Assembly (NCBI RefSeq): GCF_022458985.1
Contig: NC_061776.1
Coordinates: 11,364,591 to 11,428,590 of the forward strand
Direction of reading: 5' to 3'
DNA from: Mugil cephalus
Taxonomy: Eukaryota > Chordata > Actinopteri > Mugiliformes > Mugilidae
DNA length: 64,000 bases
The position numbers and the translations under genes are program-made. The notes beneath the pieces are model-generated. The model was not told the DNA's origin and ran no database searches. It worked only from the letters and a program-made list of their open reading frames with translations. Every line of letters starts with the position of its first letter. Positions within the stretch are counted from its first letter, which is position 1. Shown in pieces: positions 38,501 to 51,460 of this stretch.

Positions 38501-40446
38501 CCGTTACTCAAAAGGAAAGGATTGTATGAATTTTTATATTTAGAGCCATATAGAGAGAGTTTTGTTTTGACAAGCAGTATCTCTTATGCTGAGCTAAGCT
38601 TTAAGACACATTTAGTTGAACCCAGATAGTGGGTCCAACTCTTTGCATGAAAATTAACAAGTAAATTATCAATTTTTGTAAGGCGGCTGTTTCTAGGTCT
38701 AAAATAACCAAACCCTGTACTATACAGCTAAGTACTCTTGATTCCCCTTCTGTGCTTCTTGCAGAGTGTCACATTCAGTCAGTAGCTGCATCACTGGAGC
38801 AGCAGCAGATAGACCTGGCGGGCCCAGAGTTTCAATCTGTGTTGGATGTGAGCACCCTGCTGAGGCTCAGCGCCGCTGGAGACCACATGAAGGACGACGG
38901 AGGGGGTGGGTGTGAACGCAGGGGACCAAGTTTATGCTCTAAATGCAGCCAGCAGTGAAGCTAAGGGGAAGTTTAATGTTTACTTGTCTTTGTTCTGATT
39001 CTGGTGAATGTTTAAGGCCTAAGTTGTGATTGAGTTTTTTTTTCCCTCAAAGAGGAAATGGACAAGTGAGCAAAGAGAAAACTGAATTATTTGCAAATAA
39101 TGTGATATATAAGTCAATCAAATGATGATAATGGTGAATGTGAATGATGCTATGCTGTGTAATAGAAACACGTTTTGAATTCTCTTGCAGGAGCTGTCGA
39201 CCTGATAGATGAGCTGATGTCTACTGATGGTGAGCATCACTACTCCTGGATTAACCGATTTCATAAATCATGTTAATTATACCTAACATCATGCTAAAAG
39301 GCTAAAAGGCTCCACTTCAAAGTTTCAGTCCTGACGCATGACTGATGGCTGTGGTTAAAAATAATTTGTGCTCGTGTAACCGCACTAAATTGCAACCGAT
39401 AAATCACCAACTACAGTGTGGCTAATTAAAGTATGAAGCCTTTAATAAAACTAGTTACAATAAAACACTTAACTCACTGAGCTCAATTTAGAAACAAAAA
39501 TGGTTGTGTTCCACTTATTAGCGTGCTAATATTTTAAATAGGAGAGTGATGGGAATGACATATTGTTTATTGTATCTTTTGGATCCTCACTAGTTTAAAT
39601 CCAAATGAAGACTATTCTTCCTGGCGTCCACATTAGATCAAACAGAGACGATTACAACATTACAGCATTTTCACAAAAGAATTACATGAAATCATACGAC
39701 ATAAATATATTAACATGAATATGGAAGTTTTAAATATGGAAAAATCAGTCATTCAACGTGAATGTATTGACATACTTAAAACGGAATGACATTAAATCAT
39801 TCAAAGTAAATGTTTTAACATGATATGACATTTTATGTCACCTTAAACATCCATGATTTCGTAATTTCATAGTATTGTTCAACTCATAATTTCATGATGA
39901 ATCACAGCCTTCAGTTTCATTTTAAAACTCGATATTCCAGCAGTTGTGATCAAGTGTGTGGGGAGAATATTTCAGTGTGCTACAGCTCTGGATATTACCG
40001 GCTTCTTGAGTGCATTAGTTCAAGGTCAAGGTAGCATGAAGTTGTTACCAGAGGCCTGTCTAGTGCTATAACTATGTCTTACATAGTTACTTAAGTTGCA
40101 AGAACATTGTCATGTGTATTGGATGTTTATTGTTCCAAAAGTCGACTTGATGATAGAACTGAAGCAGCTCATGGAAGTCAGGGTATCATGTACAGTATAT
40201 TAGTACTAGATTTCATGGAAGTCCCTCCATTAATTATTAAAGTATTTCCTGCCAGTCCATGATTTCCTTCCTTAGCCATGCAGTCATGCTGATAGCGTGG
40301 GCGGAAATCTACTGTGTGTTCAGTTCTTGTGTTTGCTGTATTACTCCTGATCCCTCTCTCCACACACAGGTATAGACTACAGCTTCAACCTGGACGACAA
40401 TGAGGGAGTGAGTGACCTGTTTGACGTTCAGATCCTCAATTACTGA
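32554..40446 (+). CDS. e2f5: Transcription factor E2F5
   Basis: Eight coding exons join in frame: 32554-32682, 34020-34129, 34274-34435, 34897-35005, 35645-35969, 38765-38905, 39191-39229 and 40370-40446 (TGA), giving 363 residues against 346 in human. The DNA-binding winged helix begins at [18 protein letters not shown] and includes [19 protein letters not shown], the E2F recognition helix. A leucine-zipper dimerisation segment follows ([20 protein letters not shown]), then the marked box ([29 protein letters not shown]). The C-terminal end is the pocket-protein-binding segment ([19 protein letters not shown]). The N-terminus is short, with no cyclin-A-binding region, as expected for the E2F4/E2F5 repressor class that partners DP proteins and p107/p130. 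The Ser/Thr/Pro-rich spacer (exon 5) is fish-specific in detail. Intron 3 is a U12 AT-AC intron (separate entry). Neighbours match human 8q21. Confidence 0.96.
34436..34896 (+). other. U12-type AT-AC intron of E2F5
   Basis: The intron begins ATATCCTTT and ends CTCCAC, with the branch-site consensus TCCTTAAC at 34878-34885, 11-12 bases before the 3' end. No GT-AG choice keeps the frame here, while the AT-AC pair restores the expected [12 protein letters not shown] junction. E2F genes are known to carry minor-spliceosome introns. Confidence 0.9.
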
Positions 40447-41312
40447 CGACTGTGACAGCTACAGATTCTCTAACATCCATCCTAAAAAAAAAACAACAAC
40501 ATGTAAGCGCTGTTCACCAAACACCTTACAGATTCAGTTTACTACTTGCCAAAAAGCGAAGTGCCTGAATGAATTTACCGTAGGGTATTTACGCAACCAT
40601 GAGCCATTGTGCCTCCATTAAGACTTAGATGGTTTACCAGGTAAATAAATACAACATTGCAGAGGGAGGAGCCTTAGTAGATGTTAGCCGGGACAAATCT
40701 CTCAGCCTCCTGCTGCACTTCTGTATCTCTCTGTTTTTCCACACCTGGTGGAAAATCAGCTTTAGTTTGCGTAGATCAACAACGTTGACTGAGGCGGCGT
40801 TTTGCTTTTGTTGATATTTACAGTAACTTGTAACAGTTCAGTATTGGCTCCTTTTTAAAAACTTCAACACACAGTTGATGATGGATGTAGTTCAGGGAAC
40901 ATAAGGATCTTCACATAACCAATGTAATAGTTTGAACAGACATTTAATATTTAAGGAATCTTTCGTCTACATTTTGTTACTTTGTTCTTGTGAAAATGCC
41001 AGTTTTTGTTTCTAAATTATTGTGATGCTGCCATTTTAGGCCTCAAAGTTTTTGTTAAGAATTTTTTCTCTTTCTTATCCTTAGAGTTATTTGTATGAAT
41101 AATTAATATTTTCTACTTAATTTAAGAAAAAGAGGTTCTACTTTGATGAAGCTGGGGCTAGTTGACTGCCTTAATTGTAATTTAAAAGAAGTGAATTTGC
41201 TGTATTCCTGATCTAAACTATCAAACATTAAGAGCCCTGGGTGGCATTTTTGTATATTTATATTTGTTTTAATTCCATGTTTTTGTTGCACATTTTTGAA
41301 AGTTTATTTTTC

Positions 41313-41318
41313 AATAAA
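41313..41318 (+). terminator. Poly(A) signal of E2F5
   Basis: AATAAA about 870 bases after the E2F5 stop codon. The stretch between is AT-rich 3' UTR with no other gene. Confidence 0.7.
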
Positions 41319-41319
41319 C

Positions 41320-43323
41320 TCATGTAATCTGGAAACACAACACTCCTTTTCTGATGAGCACTGAGCAGAGTTTAATTTGCAAACCTAGAAAAGGAAAACA
41401 CAAATCCCAAATTATGTGGTGGACTTTCCATGTGAAAGACTTGTTTGTTTGCGAGTTGTTGGGGTTCCTCAAAGCGTACTGAAGGTAGCGTTTATCAAAC
41501 ATTATCCACTGGTTTAAAACGTTTAATTCTTCCCTTTAGATTGAGTGAATTGTTTTGCTCTGTTAACAGATGGTAAACCTCAAATAGATGGTTTCCACAT
41601 GGGAGAGAAAGAGCATGATTTATACCAGCTGGGCTCCAGGAAGGCAAAGTTTAAAAAAAAAAAAAAAAAAAAAAACAACCAATAAGTGGAGAATTAATAA
41701 CCTTGAACATTTAGTTGGATATTTTTCTACAAGAAGTTAAAAACAAAAATAGTGTAACTGTGTAAAACGATGTTTATAAAAACCTGCCTGAGTTAATCAT
41801 GCTAATGTTGGACTACAAATGTCTGCCCCTTTTCTGTGCAGCACCCCATGTGGATACTCACATTGTTTCCGTCTTAAATCAGTGTTACAAAATAGTTATA
41901 GTGATACAATCTGATTATCATCCTGTCTTCGCCTCATAAAAAATTATTTCTTTCAGCTTGTTTTGTAGCCATGGCTGCTCAAGGGGGAAAACTGGGAAGC
42001 GGACGTGCAGCCGAAAATGTGGGTTTCAGATGTTCAAAGGAATTCAGGAAACAAACAATATGGCTTTCCCACATCAAACAGACTCGAATCCCACTGGATG
42101 TACAGGCGCTCCAGTGAGCTGATATCCGCTATCTTTTATTTTCCAGGAATTCCAAGCTCCTCTCAAGATGAGAGTTTATCTGGAAAAATATCTGAGGTGC
42201 AAAGTGTCTTCACTCACTGATTAATAGGTGCAGACGGGTATGTTGTTTACAGGCTTGGAAGATGTGTGACATCGAGTGCATCTGGAGTATTTACTCATGT
42301 TTATTATAATGAAATATAGAACAAGAGTTATTTCAACAATTGGGAGTTATGCTACGAAAGACAGACATTCCAGCTCCTGCATAGCTCTACAAAGATTAGT
42401 TTCTTTCCATTTTATTTGTGGGTGTTTAGAGAGCAATGCAGGGTACGAAGTTCAAGAGTTTGTGGACGGAGTGGGAGTGAAAAGTCTATTGGAAAAACAC
42501 CAGTTAACTCAGATTAGGATGAACAACAAATAGTGTCTGAGGTTCTTGGTTCATACATTATCGCTTTTCTTTTTTTTAATCTTACACCACTATCAGCTCA
42601 GACAGTTCTTTGATTTGCAGTCATCAGATTTTTCACACCACAGTAGAACCTGTACAATGAGTCCCACTGAACGTCTGAGTGAGCTAAGCCATTTGAGTGA
42701 GTCATTTTTGTGCTACCAGTACTTTTCCTGCTGTGAAGAGACGTGCTGTGGTTCAGATCCAGGACCATCTGTCTTTACTTTCTTTCTTTTTTTATTTCAG
42801 CAAACGTTGCAATACTGACACTAAACACCAGGATGCTCGCATGATAATTCGCATGTAGCTCAAACATTCAAATGCCTAAACATCTGAACAAAGTATAAAG
42901 ATTTCAGTCTTGTTTTTTTTTTTTTTTTTTTTTTTTTGTCTTTTTTGAATGTGAAAGTCCACACAGTTGCAAATATGTGACTGTTTTATGTGGATTTTTG
43001 CTGATGAGGTGATGTTTTACCACACAATTTAAAAAGGAACCAAATTTAGTTTGCGAGCTACCAATTCTGTAGATGCTTTTATTTTAAAAAAAAAAGTTGC
43101 ATACAAAGATATATATTCTTACAAAACAGCATTTAACAGCACATCATTAATTATTTACAGAACTTTAAAATAAAGTTTTCAGAAGTAAACAAGAACACTG
43201 TGCATAAATTCAGTTTCATTGGTAAAGTAAACAATGAAATTTTTTTTTAATGTGAAGAAAAGCCATTAAAAGCAGGGCAGTTTTTCTACCTTTTCTTGGT
43301 GAATAAGGTCTGTTGGTCGTAAC
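41320..43323. other. Intergenic region E2F5-ACKR4
   Basis: AT-rich sequence with poly-A (about 41650-41675) and poly-T (about 42913-42937) runs and no recognisable coding exon. The part next to 43323 is probably the 3' UTR of the - strand receptor gene. Confidence 0.5.
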
Positions 43324-44439
43324 TCATATTGAGAAGGTGTTTGTCTCTTGGGATGCACTGTGGGAGTTGAACGACATCTCCATTCCCTCCTCCTCCGCAG
43401 GAGCTTCCCCTCCTCTCCTGCTCTTCTTCCTCCTCTTCTGTCCAAACCTCTTGGCCACTTTCATCATGTTCTGCCTGAAGGACGACCCCACGAAGGCATA
43501 GAGGATGGGGTTGAGGCAGCAGTGAATGAGGGCCAGGCTCTCCGTCACCTGAGCCGCCTGATCCAGCACTTTGCTCGTCTCACAGTGGGTCACTAAGGAG
43601 TAGACCGAATCCATTGCGCGATAGACCTTCAGCGTGTTGTAAGGCAGCTGAGTGACCACAAACACGGCCACTACTATTAGAAGAACGCGCAGAGCTTTCC
43701 ACTTCTTGCCTCTGCTCTCAACGGGGAGGCCCCTCAGAGCTCGGCCCACGCTCCAGTAGCAGATCACCATGACCAGGAGAGGGAGCAGGAACCCCAGCAG
43801 AACCTCCACGACCTCCAGGGCGGCTTTACCACCTCGAGCCATGGATGAAGGATAGATAGCCAGGCAAACATTTCTATTAGATGCCCACTTCACTTCTGAG
43901 AGTATTAAATCAGGAAGGCCGAGGAGGAAAGCCGCCATCCAGACGCCCAAACACACCTTCCAGCAGTGCCTCCTGGTGAACGCCCTCTGCAGGCGCCCTC
44001 TTTGGTCTTTGCCTTGAACTCTAGCTAACGCCAAGTACCGGTCGAAGCTGATGCAGGCCAGCAGCATCATGCAGCAGGTGAAATTGACCGTGTAGCAGGC
44101 CGACACGACCTTGCACACGACTTCGCCCAGCTCCCAGCCCCTCGCGGCGTCTGCGGCCCAGAAGGGCAGCGTGAAGAGCAGGAGCAGGTCGGCCACGGCC
44201 AGGTGGCTCAGGAAGGCGTCGGTCATGGTCTTCAGGCGTTTGTGGTAGGCGTAGACCGCCACCACCAAAGCGTTTCCGGCCAGGCCCGCCACCAGACACA
44301 CCGTGTACATCACGGGGAGGAAGACGGCCGCGAAAGAGCGGACGTCGCCCTTCTCGCACAAAGAGGGATAGTCATCGTAGCTGAAGTTGTGGCTGATGTT
44401 TTCGTAGTAGACGTAGTCGTCCTCCTCAAAGGTGTCCAT
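43324..44439 (-). CDS. ackr4: Atypical chemokine receptor 4
   Basis: A single coding exon of 371 residues. The ATG at 44439 ([12 protein letters not shown]) is preferred over an in-frame upstream TTG. The acidic, Tyr-rich N-terminus has an NFS glycosylation site. Seven hydrophobic segments follow, with class A motifs: [15 protein letters not shown] in TM2, DRYLALARV after TM3, VTQLPYN in TM6 and NPILYAF in TM7. Both ECL cysteines are present. The close of the protein ([19 protein letters not shown] end) matches ACKR4/CCRL1 well. ACKR4 is a scavenging receptor for homeostatic CC chemokines (CCL19/21/25 in mammals) that couples to beta-arrestin rather than G proteins, at the cell surface. Fish have a- and b-type copies; which this is cannot be told here. 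A splice acceptor (TCCTCACAG, 44454-44462) sits just upstream, so a 5' noncoding exon exists farther to the right. Confidence 0.93.
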   Translation of the reverse strand: MDTFEEDDYVYYENISHNFSYDDYPSLCEKGDVRSFAAVFLPVMYTVCLVAGLAGNALVVAVYAYHKRLKTMTDAFLSHLAVADLLLLFTLPFWAADAARGWELGEVVCKVVSACYTVNFTCCMMLLACISFDRYLALARVQGKDQRGRLQRAFTRRHCWKVCLGVWMAAFLLGLPDLILSEVKWASNRNVCLAIYPSSMARGGKAALEVVEVLLGFLLPLLVMVICYWSVGRALRGLPVESRGKKWKALRVLLIVVAVFVVTQLPYNTLKVYRAMDSVYSLVTHCETSKVLDQAAQVTESLALIHCCLNPILYAFVGSSFRQNMMKVAKRFGQKRRKKSRRGGEAPAEEEGMEMSFNSHSASQETNTFSI

Positions 44440-44453
44440 GCTGTTCAAATGAA

Positions 44454-44463
44454 GCTGTGAGGA
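44454..44463 (-). promoter_or_regulatory. Splice acceptor of ACKR4 5' UTR intron
   Basis: On the - strand the sequence reads cttcctcacag immediately before the short leader of the ACKR4 coding exon. This implies at least one noncoding 5' exon upstream. A CpG- and GC-box-bearing stretch at about 48060-48190 is one candidate position for it. Confidence 0.5.
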
Positions 44464-44566
44464 AGCACATTAGAGATGACACGTTTTTAGACTTTACACA
44501 TTCACACCATGTACATCATTGTACGCACATCTGTATTTCTCAGTGAAATGGCGCAAGAGGGAGGTT

Positions 44567-45185
44567 TACGCCGATCAGGCATAACATTATGACACTGTCT
44601 ATTATTGTGTAGGTCTCCCTTGTGCTTCTAACACAGTTGTGACTCATCGGAGAATGGACGTGGTCCTTCTGAGGGTGTCCTGTGGTGTCTGGCAACACAG
44701 TGTTGTTAGTGGGGGTCTTTGGGTCCTATGGGTTGAGAGGAGAGGACTCAGTGGATCGTCCCAAAGAAGTTTATAAGGGGGGGATGGCAGTAGCTCAGGA
44801 AGTAGAGCAGTCGTCCACCGAAAGGTTGGTGGTTCGATTCTGCCCTGTCCCTAGTCTGTCCGTTGTGTCCTTGGGCAAGACACCTAGTGTTTGGTTGTGG
44901 TCAAATGTACAGGTGGTTTGGTGATTCTGTCAGTCGTGGTAGTTTAACATCACCAGAGTGTGGGCGGATTTATAATGTATTCAATGTAAAGCATCTTTAG
45001 GTATTTAGAAAAGCTCTGTATGAAGCCATTGTTGTTATTGTGTGTGTGTGGCTGCTGCCATCACGGAGTGTCATTGCTATGGGGTGAGGGTGTCTGGTCT
45101 GGTCTAGGTGGGTGCTACATGTCTAAGTAACATCCACACGAATGAATGCCAGGTCCAAAAGCTTCCCAGCAGAACACTGAATCGT
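44567..45185 (+). mobile_element. Tc1/mariner-type fragment interrupted by a SINE
   Basis: The left part (from 44567: gccgatcaggcataacatta, then gtgtaggtctcccttgtgc) and the right part (about 45055-45185: gtaacatccacacgaatg, ccaaaagcttcccagcag) are consecutive pieces of a common fish repeat related to Tc1/mariner elements. A tRNA-type SINE lies between them. The outer limits are approximate. Confidence 0.65.
44781..45040 (+). mobile_element. tRNA-derived SINE
   Basis: A polymerase III box A (tagctcaggaagtagagcag at 44791) and box B (ggttcgattct at 44831) are spaced as in a tRNA. They are followed by the non-tRNA body with tccttgggcaagacacctag and a tail (aagctctgtatgaagccatt). It is inserted inside an older repeat. 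It is a SINE rather than a tRNA gene, because it has no tRNA 3' half. Confidence 0.85.
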
Positions 45186-48100
45186 CACAAGATATCCAAG
45201 GAAAAATGTTGGTATTCCCAACGGTTTCATTACATCTCATTACGCCTTAGCCTTTCCTTCATTGAGTTACACATTTCTTTGCCTCGCTGACAGCTCTGGA
45301 TGCCAGCAGGGGTTCTCACGACTTCCAGCTGATGATACCAAGGAATTTGTGTGCCCAACTTCCTATGACACAACCACAGGAACACGCTTCATGTTTTCAC
45401 AAACAAGTGTTGAAAGAGGCGCCCAAATGAGAGAATTCTCTGAACTGTGACGTTATGACTTTACCAGTCTGTTCAGTCAGATTATTCAGAAAAGGTTTTG
45501 CGTTTTGCAAGAGTGGTGAATAACAACAGATGATGGTCTTTTTATATTTTCACTCATTAAACATGTATCCCTTTGCTTGAGCAACAATAATGACTTGACA
45601 GACGAAACGTCTAGATCAAAGTATAAATTTGGCAAATGTCAGTGACAATTCATTCCTACAACTCCACCTATCGTAGAGCTAATGTCTGGATTTAATCGAT
45701 GCAATGAAGAAATGCAACACAGCTGAGCTGTGACCAGGCCTTTCCTCACTGAAGGAAACACATGAACACCAACATTCCTCTGGTTTGGGAAAATACATGC
45801 AAAGAAGAAATACTGCAGTCTGCAAACAGTTTTGTGAATGTGGATTAATTGTAGTGCCTGATACCGTTGGTGTCGACATCTGGACACTGTGTCCTGACCT
45901 GAACTTTTCACATAAGTGCAGAGGAGGCTTCATAGTTTCCACAAAAGTAGATGCTATAAACTATCAAATTCCCCTGGAGATACTCCTCCTGAGATTTCCA
46001 TTTCATCTCTCTACGGTACATCGAACTTCCACTCCACTACTTTCTTCACATCTTTTATCTTTCTCTCCGGTTATTTGACAGCAGTGGTTAAAGGTCGCCT
46101 GCAGAAAGGCGTCTTATTATCAAAAGTGTTTGTGAGAAATGCACCCGTTGCCGTTACACTTGACTTCTGTGCAGGAGAAAAACATGTCTTTACTTGCATA
46201 TTTAAAGTATGACCAGTTTGTGTAAAAAAAAAAAAAAAAAATGGTGACACCTGCCACTCAAAGTAGCTGTATAGAAATTAATATTGTAAATGTTTACCAT
46301 GAAAGGAATTATTATTATTACTACTTTTAATTTTATTATTTCCCATCTGTAAATATGTTTATTTCTGCTGCGAAGACCCGCATTTCAACCCGGAGACCCC
46401 CAGTGGTCATTTGTGGAACTGCAACTTATTGAAACCTCTACATTAGCTTCATTTTTGAAACTCCACAAGTTGGTGCTTGGCCTGAACACAGGACTGCAGG
46501 TTATGCACGTACTATCTGATCAAGACACGAAGCGCTTGAGTCAGAAGTCTAAAAATGTAATACTTATTTTTTAGGGTACGGTGCTCCAGTGTCCAAGTAT
46601 TTAATATGCACTCATTGTTTGTTGCACTCACTTATAAAACAGCTCTGAGACAACACGCCCAATACAACTGTTTGACAATAATCCTATTGTTACCCGTGCA
46701 GGTCGTCCGGTAGGAGCAGGTTACAGTAATGCACCTCCAAGCCGGTTTGCCAACCGCCAATTAATTTAAAAGGAAAAAGAAGAAAATGGAGGTAGATGGT
46801 GCTTTGCAGGTTAGCCGACCGTTAGGGGGAGTTTTAGGGGTTCAAATAAGTGTTGCTGATGCAGTTGGACATAAAACAGTGCATTTTATGATTTCTGCCT
46901 CAGCCTGCTCCCACCTGGAAGACTTTTTTCAGCCATTAAAGTGATTTGAGCATTCCAAACAATGAAGATTAGCCTTAGCTGCAGCTGAGAAAACACTTCC
47001 CTGACACAGAAAACCAACTCTACTACAATACATGCATGAACTGTTTTGGATTATTATCATGCACCACTATTGGTGATTGTTACTGGCAAGTTTTCGAATA
47101 TAAGTTCTTGTACTTGACGTTACACACACCAGGACATGTAATTATAATTGCTGTTTAGACTTTTAACCACAAAGTGTATATCAATACGAGTCATTTAAAT
47201 AACCCCAGCTGGTCTCAGCAGAGAGCCGCCCACCCTGACCCTGATTCTGTTTCTTCCTGTTACACGAGAGTTTCCTCCCCACTGTCACAGAGTGCTGCTC
47301 AAGGGGGAATTATTGGTAATTATTCTGGTAGATGGTGGCCTTGATGTCACCATGTACACATTATTTGCCATCTTTCACTTACAAATAAACTGAAATGTGA
47401 AGAAAACCCATTTCAGTTTTGTTCTGGTTCAGACCTCTAGAAAATTATGCATAAAAACTGAAAATGAATGTGTATAGACATTTGAGTGGCAGCTTAAAAA
47501 GGCTACAAATTAGTAAAAGTAAAGCAAAAAGTAAAATTCTTCCACTGGAAATGTCCAAAAATAATAATAACAATAATGTTACTTGTAAATACTGCAAGAC
47601 ACATAACATATAAGTATTTGATACAATAATATAGGAACTAAAACAGTTCAAAACAATTAAAATAAGTAATAATTAACGATATTTTTAATGATATATTGTT
47701 CTGGACTGTTAATTACGTCCAATTAGTGCCTTTTGTTGCTATGCCTTGCTTCTTGTGCTCTTATTGTAATGGAGTCATTTTACATCCATTGAGTACAAAA
47801 ATAAAAAAATAAAAATCATTTGAAACATACTACACGAAGACCTTGAAATGAGTTAATAGTTAATTAAAAATCAATGGATGGCGGCAGTGATCGACAGTGT
47901 AAGCAGAGTTCACAGTAAACCTACACAGCACACACACACAAAAAAAGACGTATTCACTCGTCAAAGTCCGCACATACACATGTTTAATAGATACTCACGG
48001 TGTTTTATTCAACTACCAATCCCGTTTGTCTGCTCCATGAACAGTGAGCTCCACTTAAAGCAGCTGTTTGTCCCTGGCGCGGTGTCTTTCTGTCTGTCTG

Positions 48101-51100
48101 TCTGTCTGAGCGGCGAGTTTGATTTTTTATTTTTATTTTTTTACACCTGCGCAGCGCTAGTGGGCGGAGAGTTACGACACGAGCGATGTTGAGTAAAACC
48201 CCTGAAAGAAAAGCAAGTGGAATTTTAATTTACAGTAACGAATGAGGGCTGAGCTTTGTATCTGGATTGGAAATAAAACGCCCCCAGTCTCTTACACGAA
48301 TCGGAGGAATTCCCAAATCACGAAACTAACTCACAAGTCTTCTCACTCAAACGGCAGAGTGGCCCAGAAATGTCCTCATACAGGCATATAATCACTACAC
48401 TTTTATGAAAGAGGCATGTTTTCTGCTTTTCTGTGTTTTTTTTCTAGATAGTAAGGGTAGTTCAGGGTAAACGGCATCTTCAGTATCACCTGATGCTCTT
48501 TGACTACAAGAAACCCCCTTTTGACAGTTCATTTCAGGGTCTAAAGTGAAGCATCCTATGTTTCCGAGTACCAAGATATATGTGCAGACACAACAACGAA
48601 GAAGAGGAAAGAAAAAAGAGGCTGAAACTATAATGTGAGTCATATGTTAGAGAGCAGCTGTGTTTGATTTGTTTGGACGCAGCAAACTATTTTCAATAGA
48701 AAGGAGGCAAATACAGTTGAATTAAGTGTGTTTTTCTTTCACACTAGGTTTCATTTTACACATAGCATCCACCCCCGTAATCCAGTAAAAGATAAAAATC
48801 AAAGGTTTACCTCATAAAACTTAATCCGATTACGGAGTGAGAAGCTAAAATAGTCCCTCCGGTCCAGTGTGCAGTGTCGCGTGAGTACATTTCTGAGAAG
48901 GATGACTCAGACAAGTCAAATGACAGGAGACAGAAACTAAGACAGTCTTATCCATTTGTTGGTGGTGATCGTCACTGAGAGCATATTTTGTTTTTGAGCA
49001 AGAAGGGACATGTTTACAGTGAGACAAACGCTCATAAGGAAAGCACATTTCAACACCAGATGAGCAGCACAAACAACAAGACATTGCTTCAAACAGGAAG
49101 TATAACAATGAGGAGATTTCTGCAGAAAAAAAAAAGATGCTGACAAAGAAAAGAACATGATGACTTAAATATTTAGTTATCATTAAAGCACAGCCCTGCC
49201 AATAAAAAGCATTTACCTCAACACACAGAGTGCTAATTACCCTGCAGCTAAAACCGCAAAGAGCTGCAGTGTTTCCTTTTTAAGAGACATACTTCTGTTC
49301 TCTGCGAGGCACTAATTAACTGAGAACACAAATATGTCTCCTCTCTTGTCTTCTGAATGAAACTGGTTTGGTTACTTGGGGATATGTTTAGTAGTAAAAA
49401 TGCACGTTAGGTAAAAGTAGTAGCTGGTGAGTTGATCCCCATTGTGCACCCCCACTGGGATTGGAGAGGAAGTGCCCTCAGGTGGTGCATGGGCTTGACT
49501 GCCACGCTTGGCAAGGAGTGGGCAAAAGGCACAACAGGAATAATAACATTTTTGCTGATCGTGTTGTCACGTTTGCCATTTTATGCAACTTATTGGAACA
49601 AACTTTTATTTGGTGATGATGAATCTTCTTACCCTTGGGAGGGACTACACCCTGTCTTCACCCATCACCTAAACCTTTAAAAATTCTCTTAGGAATTAAT
49701 TTAAGTTGCCTATTCCAAGATGAATGTGCATGTGGGCATAATATGGGGCAAATGTGAGATATGTGGCCCCTATTAAAGGACCACCATTTGGAATTTATAA
49801 GGAAGCAGAACTGGAGTATAGTATTTATAGTATAGTGTTCAGAAGTTTTCATTAAGGAATAATGATCTGATCAGTTTGGAATGACCTTGGTTGTTGTCTG
49901 TGTCTCGGTGCTTGCACTTTGCAACCTCACCACTAGGTGGCTGTAATTCATGCACAGTGGTCCTTTAAAAGAAAAGTTTAAAGGGGTTAATGAGGTGCCT
50001 TGAGACCAAACAGTTTTAAGATCCTCTGAGGTTTATACCAGTTGGGAGGGGCTACATCTTGCATCATTTTTCTTTACTCTGTCAGCAGGAAGAATTAGTG
50101 AGCGGGCAGGTGGTAGTATCATCTTTTAGTTCTGCTCAACATTAAACTACATCCAAAAACTATTCAGTCAAGTACAAAACACCCACTAATAAACTTAGAC
50201 ACTTAGATTTATATGTCATTGTCAAAATTAAATTCGGTGCAATGGCTCAGAGCAGGAATACTAACATATAAAAACATTTGGATAAAATATAAATATAATC
50301 CATAGTCTAATTTCCAGGTAATATTACAGCAATATGGCACAGAGGCCCTTTATCAAGCAGTCCTGTGTAGCTGTATGTGGAGGAGGAAAGGGAAAATATT
50401 ATAAGGAGTTAAGCAGTCTTGTGGCATGTGAGAAGAAACTGTTGTTGAGCAGTTGTTTCCATATTTTATGATTGTGCAAAGCAAAGACTTGAAAACTGTG
50501 TTCTAGGGAGTGGATACAAAAAAGAGCTGGAACCTCCCAAAAAATATTCCCCGAGTCCTGATGTGCCTGGGCAATAGGCCAGGGGGTGGTTTCTGCCAAA
50601 TCTTTCAGGGAGGGCAATGCTGGCAACACAAAGTAAATGAAACTCTGATACCTACAGTAGATAAAGACATGTTTCTGATTCGTTCACTCTCCCTAAAAGG
50701 TCAGTCCTTCCAGGTGTTTCTGATACATTATGTTTCATAGGAATGTCTGGACCTATAGCTCTAACTAGTTGTACCAGCAATAAGACACCAGTACCGCTTT
50801 GAAAAAAATAAGTAAATAAAAATCTGCGAGAATCTGTGTGAATGATTTGGTCGATTTGTTGCCAAGTTGAAACCTCCCAAATGTGTTGGGCCAGCAGTAC
50901 TCCCAAAGACTGACCTCTGTTCAGAGTCACAAGGACCAAGATTCTACATCTGTAATGAAGTCAAGATAAAAACAATTATTTTTTCTTCCTTTGGCGGGCG
51001 TTGCCTGAAAGTCTCTGTTTATTTACAATTAATTTGACACGGCCTCCTCCCACAGACCAGATGCAAAAAGATTAGTTGAAATGAGGCAGATATGGGTTTG

Positions 51101-51400
51101 TGAAGCCTGGGGTGAACCTCATATTTAAAATACAAGTGACTTGAATGTTATGCTTTAAAGTCAGTAACACTTTATTTAGGAAGTGGGATATATCTCTGGA
51201 ACAATAATAACGACAGTACACTGAGACAAGAGTGAAAGTGGATAAAGTAATAACTTTTCATGTGATAACAACAAGAATAATGTAAGTCAAATCCATTCTA
51301 TAGCACTCCTGTCATTACATTTGGTATGTGAGAAAGGCATGCGCCGCTTTCTTATTGAAGCAATATTTAACATAGAAGCATTAACTGGTCCAACAGTCGT
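45186..51400. other. Intergenic region ACKR4 to secreted-protein cluster
   Basis: No coding exon recognised. It includes poly-A at about 46223-46241, a GTCT run at about 48089-48107 (in a CpG-richer stretch 48050-48190), and a repeat-like segment at about 50330-50940 (a 'cagtcttgtggcatgtgaga' phrase common in fish retroelements). A noncoding first exon of ACKR4 may lie here. Confidence 0.45.
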
Positions 51401-51460
51401 CCTACACTAAAAGCTGCTGTCAATATAGTTAATACCACGCAGTATTTTTGAAGGTTTTTG

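Noticed and set aside
44021..44359. Arg/Gly-rich frame inside ACKR4 in another reading frame
   Set aside because: Shadow of the GC-rich receptor exon; no start context or similarity.
44440..44448. Upstream start for ACKR4
   Set aside because: The in-frame codon is TTG; the ATG at 44439 is the first real start and gives the expected N-terminus.
44791..44860. Possible tRNA gene
   Set aside because: Boxes A and B are present but there is no complete cloverleaf or 3' half, and a SINE body follows.
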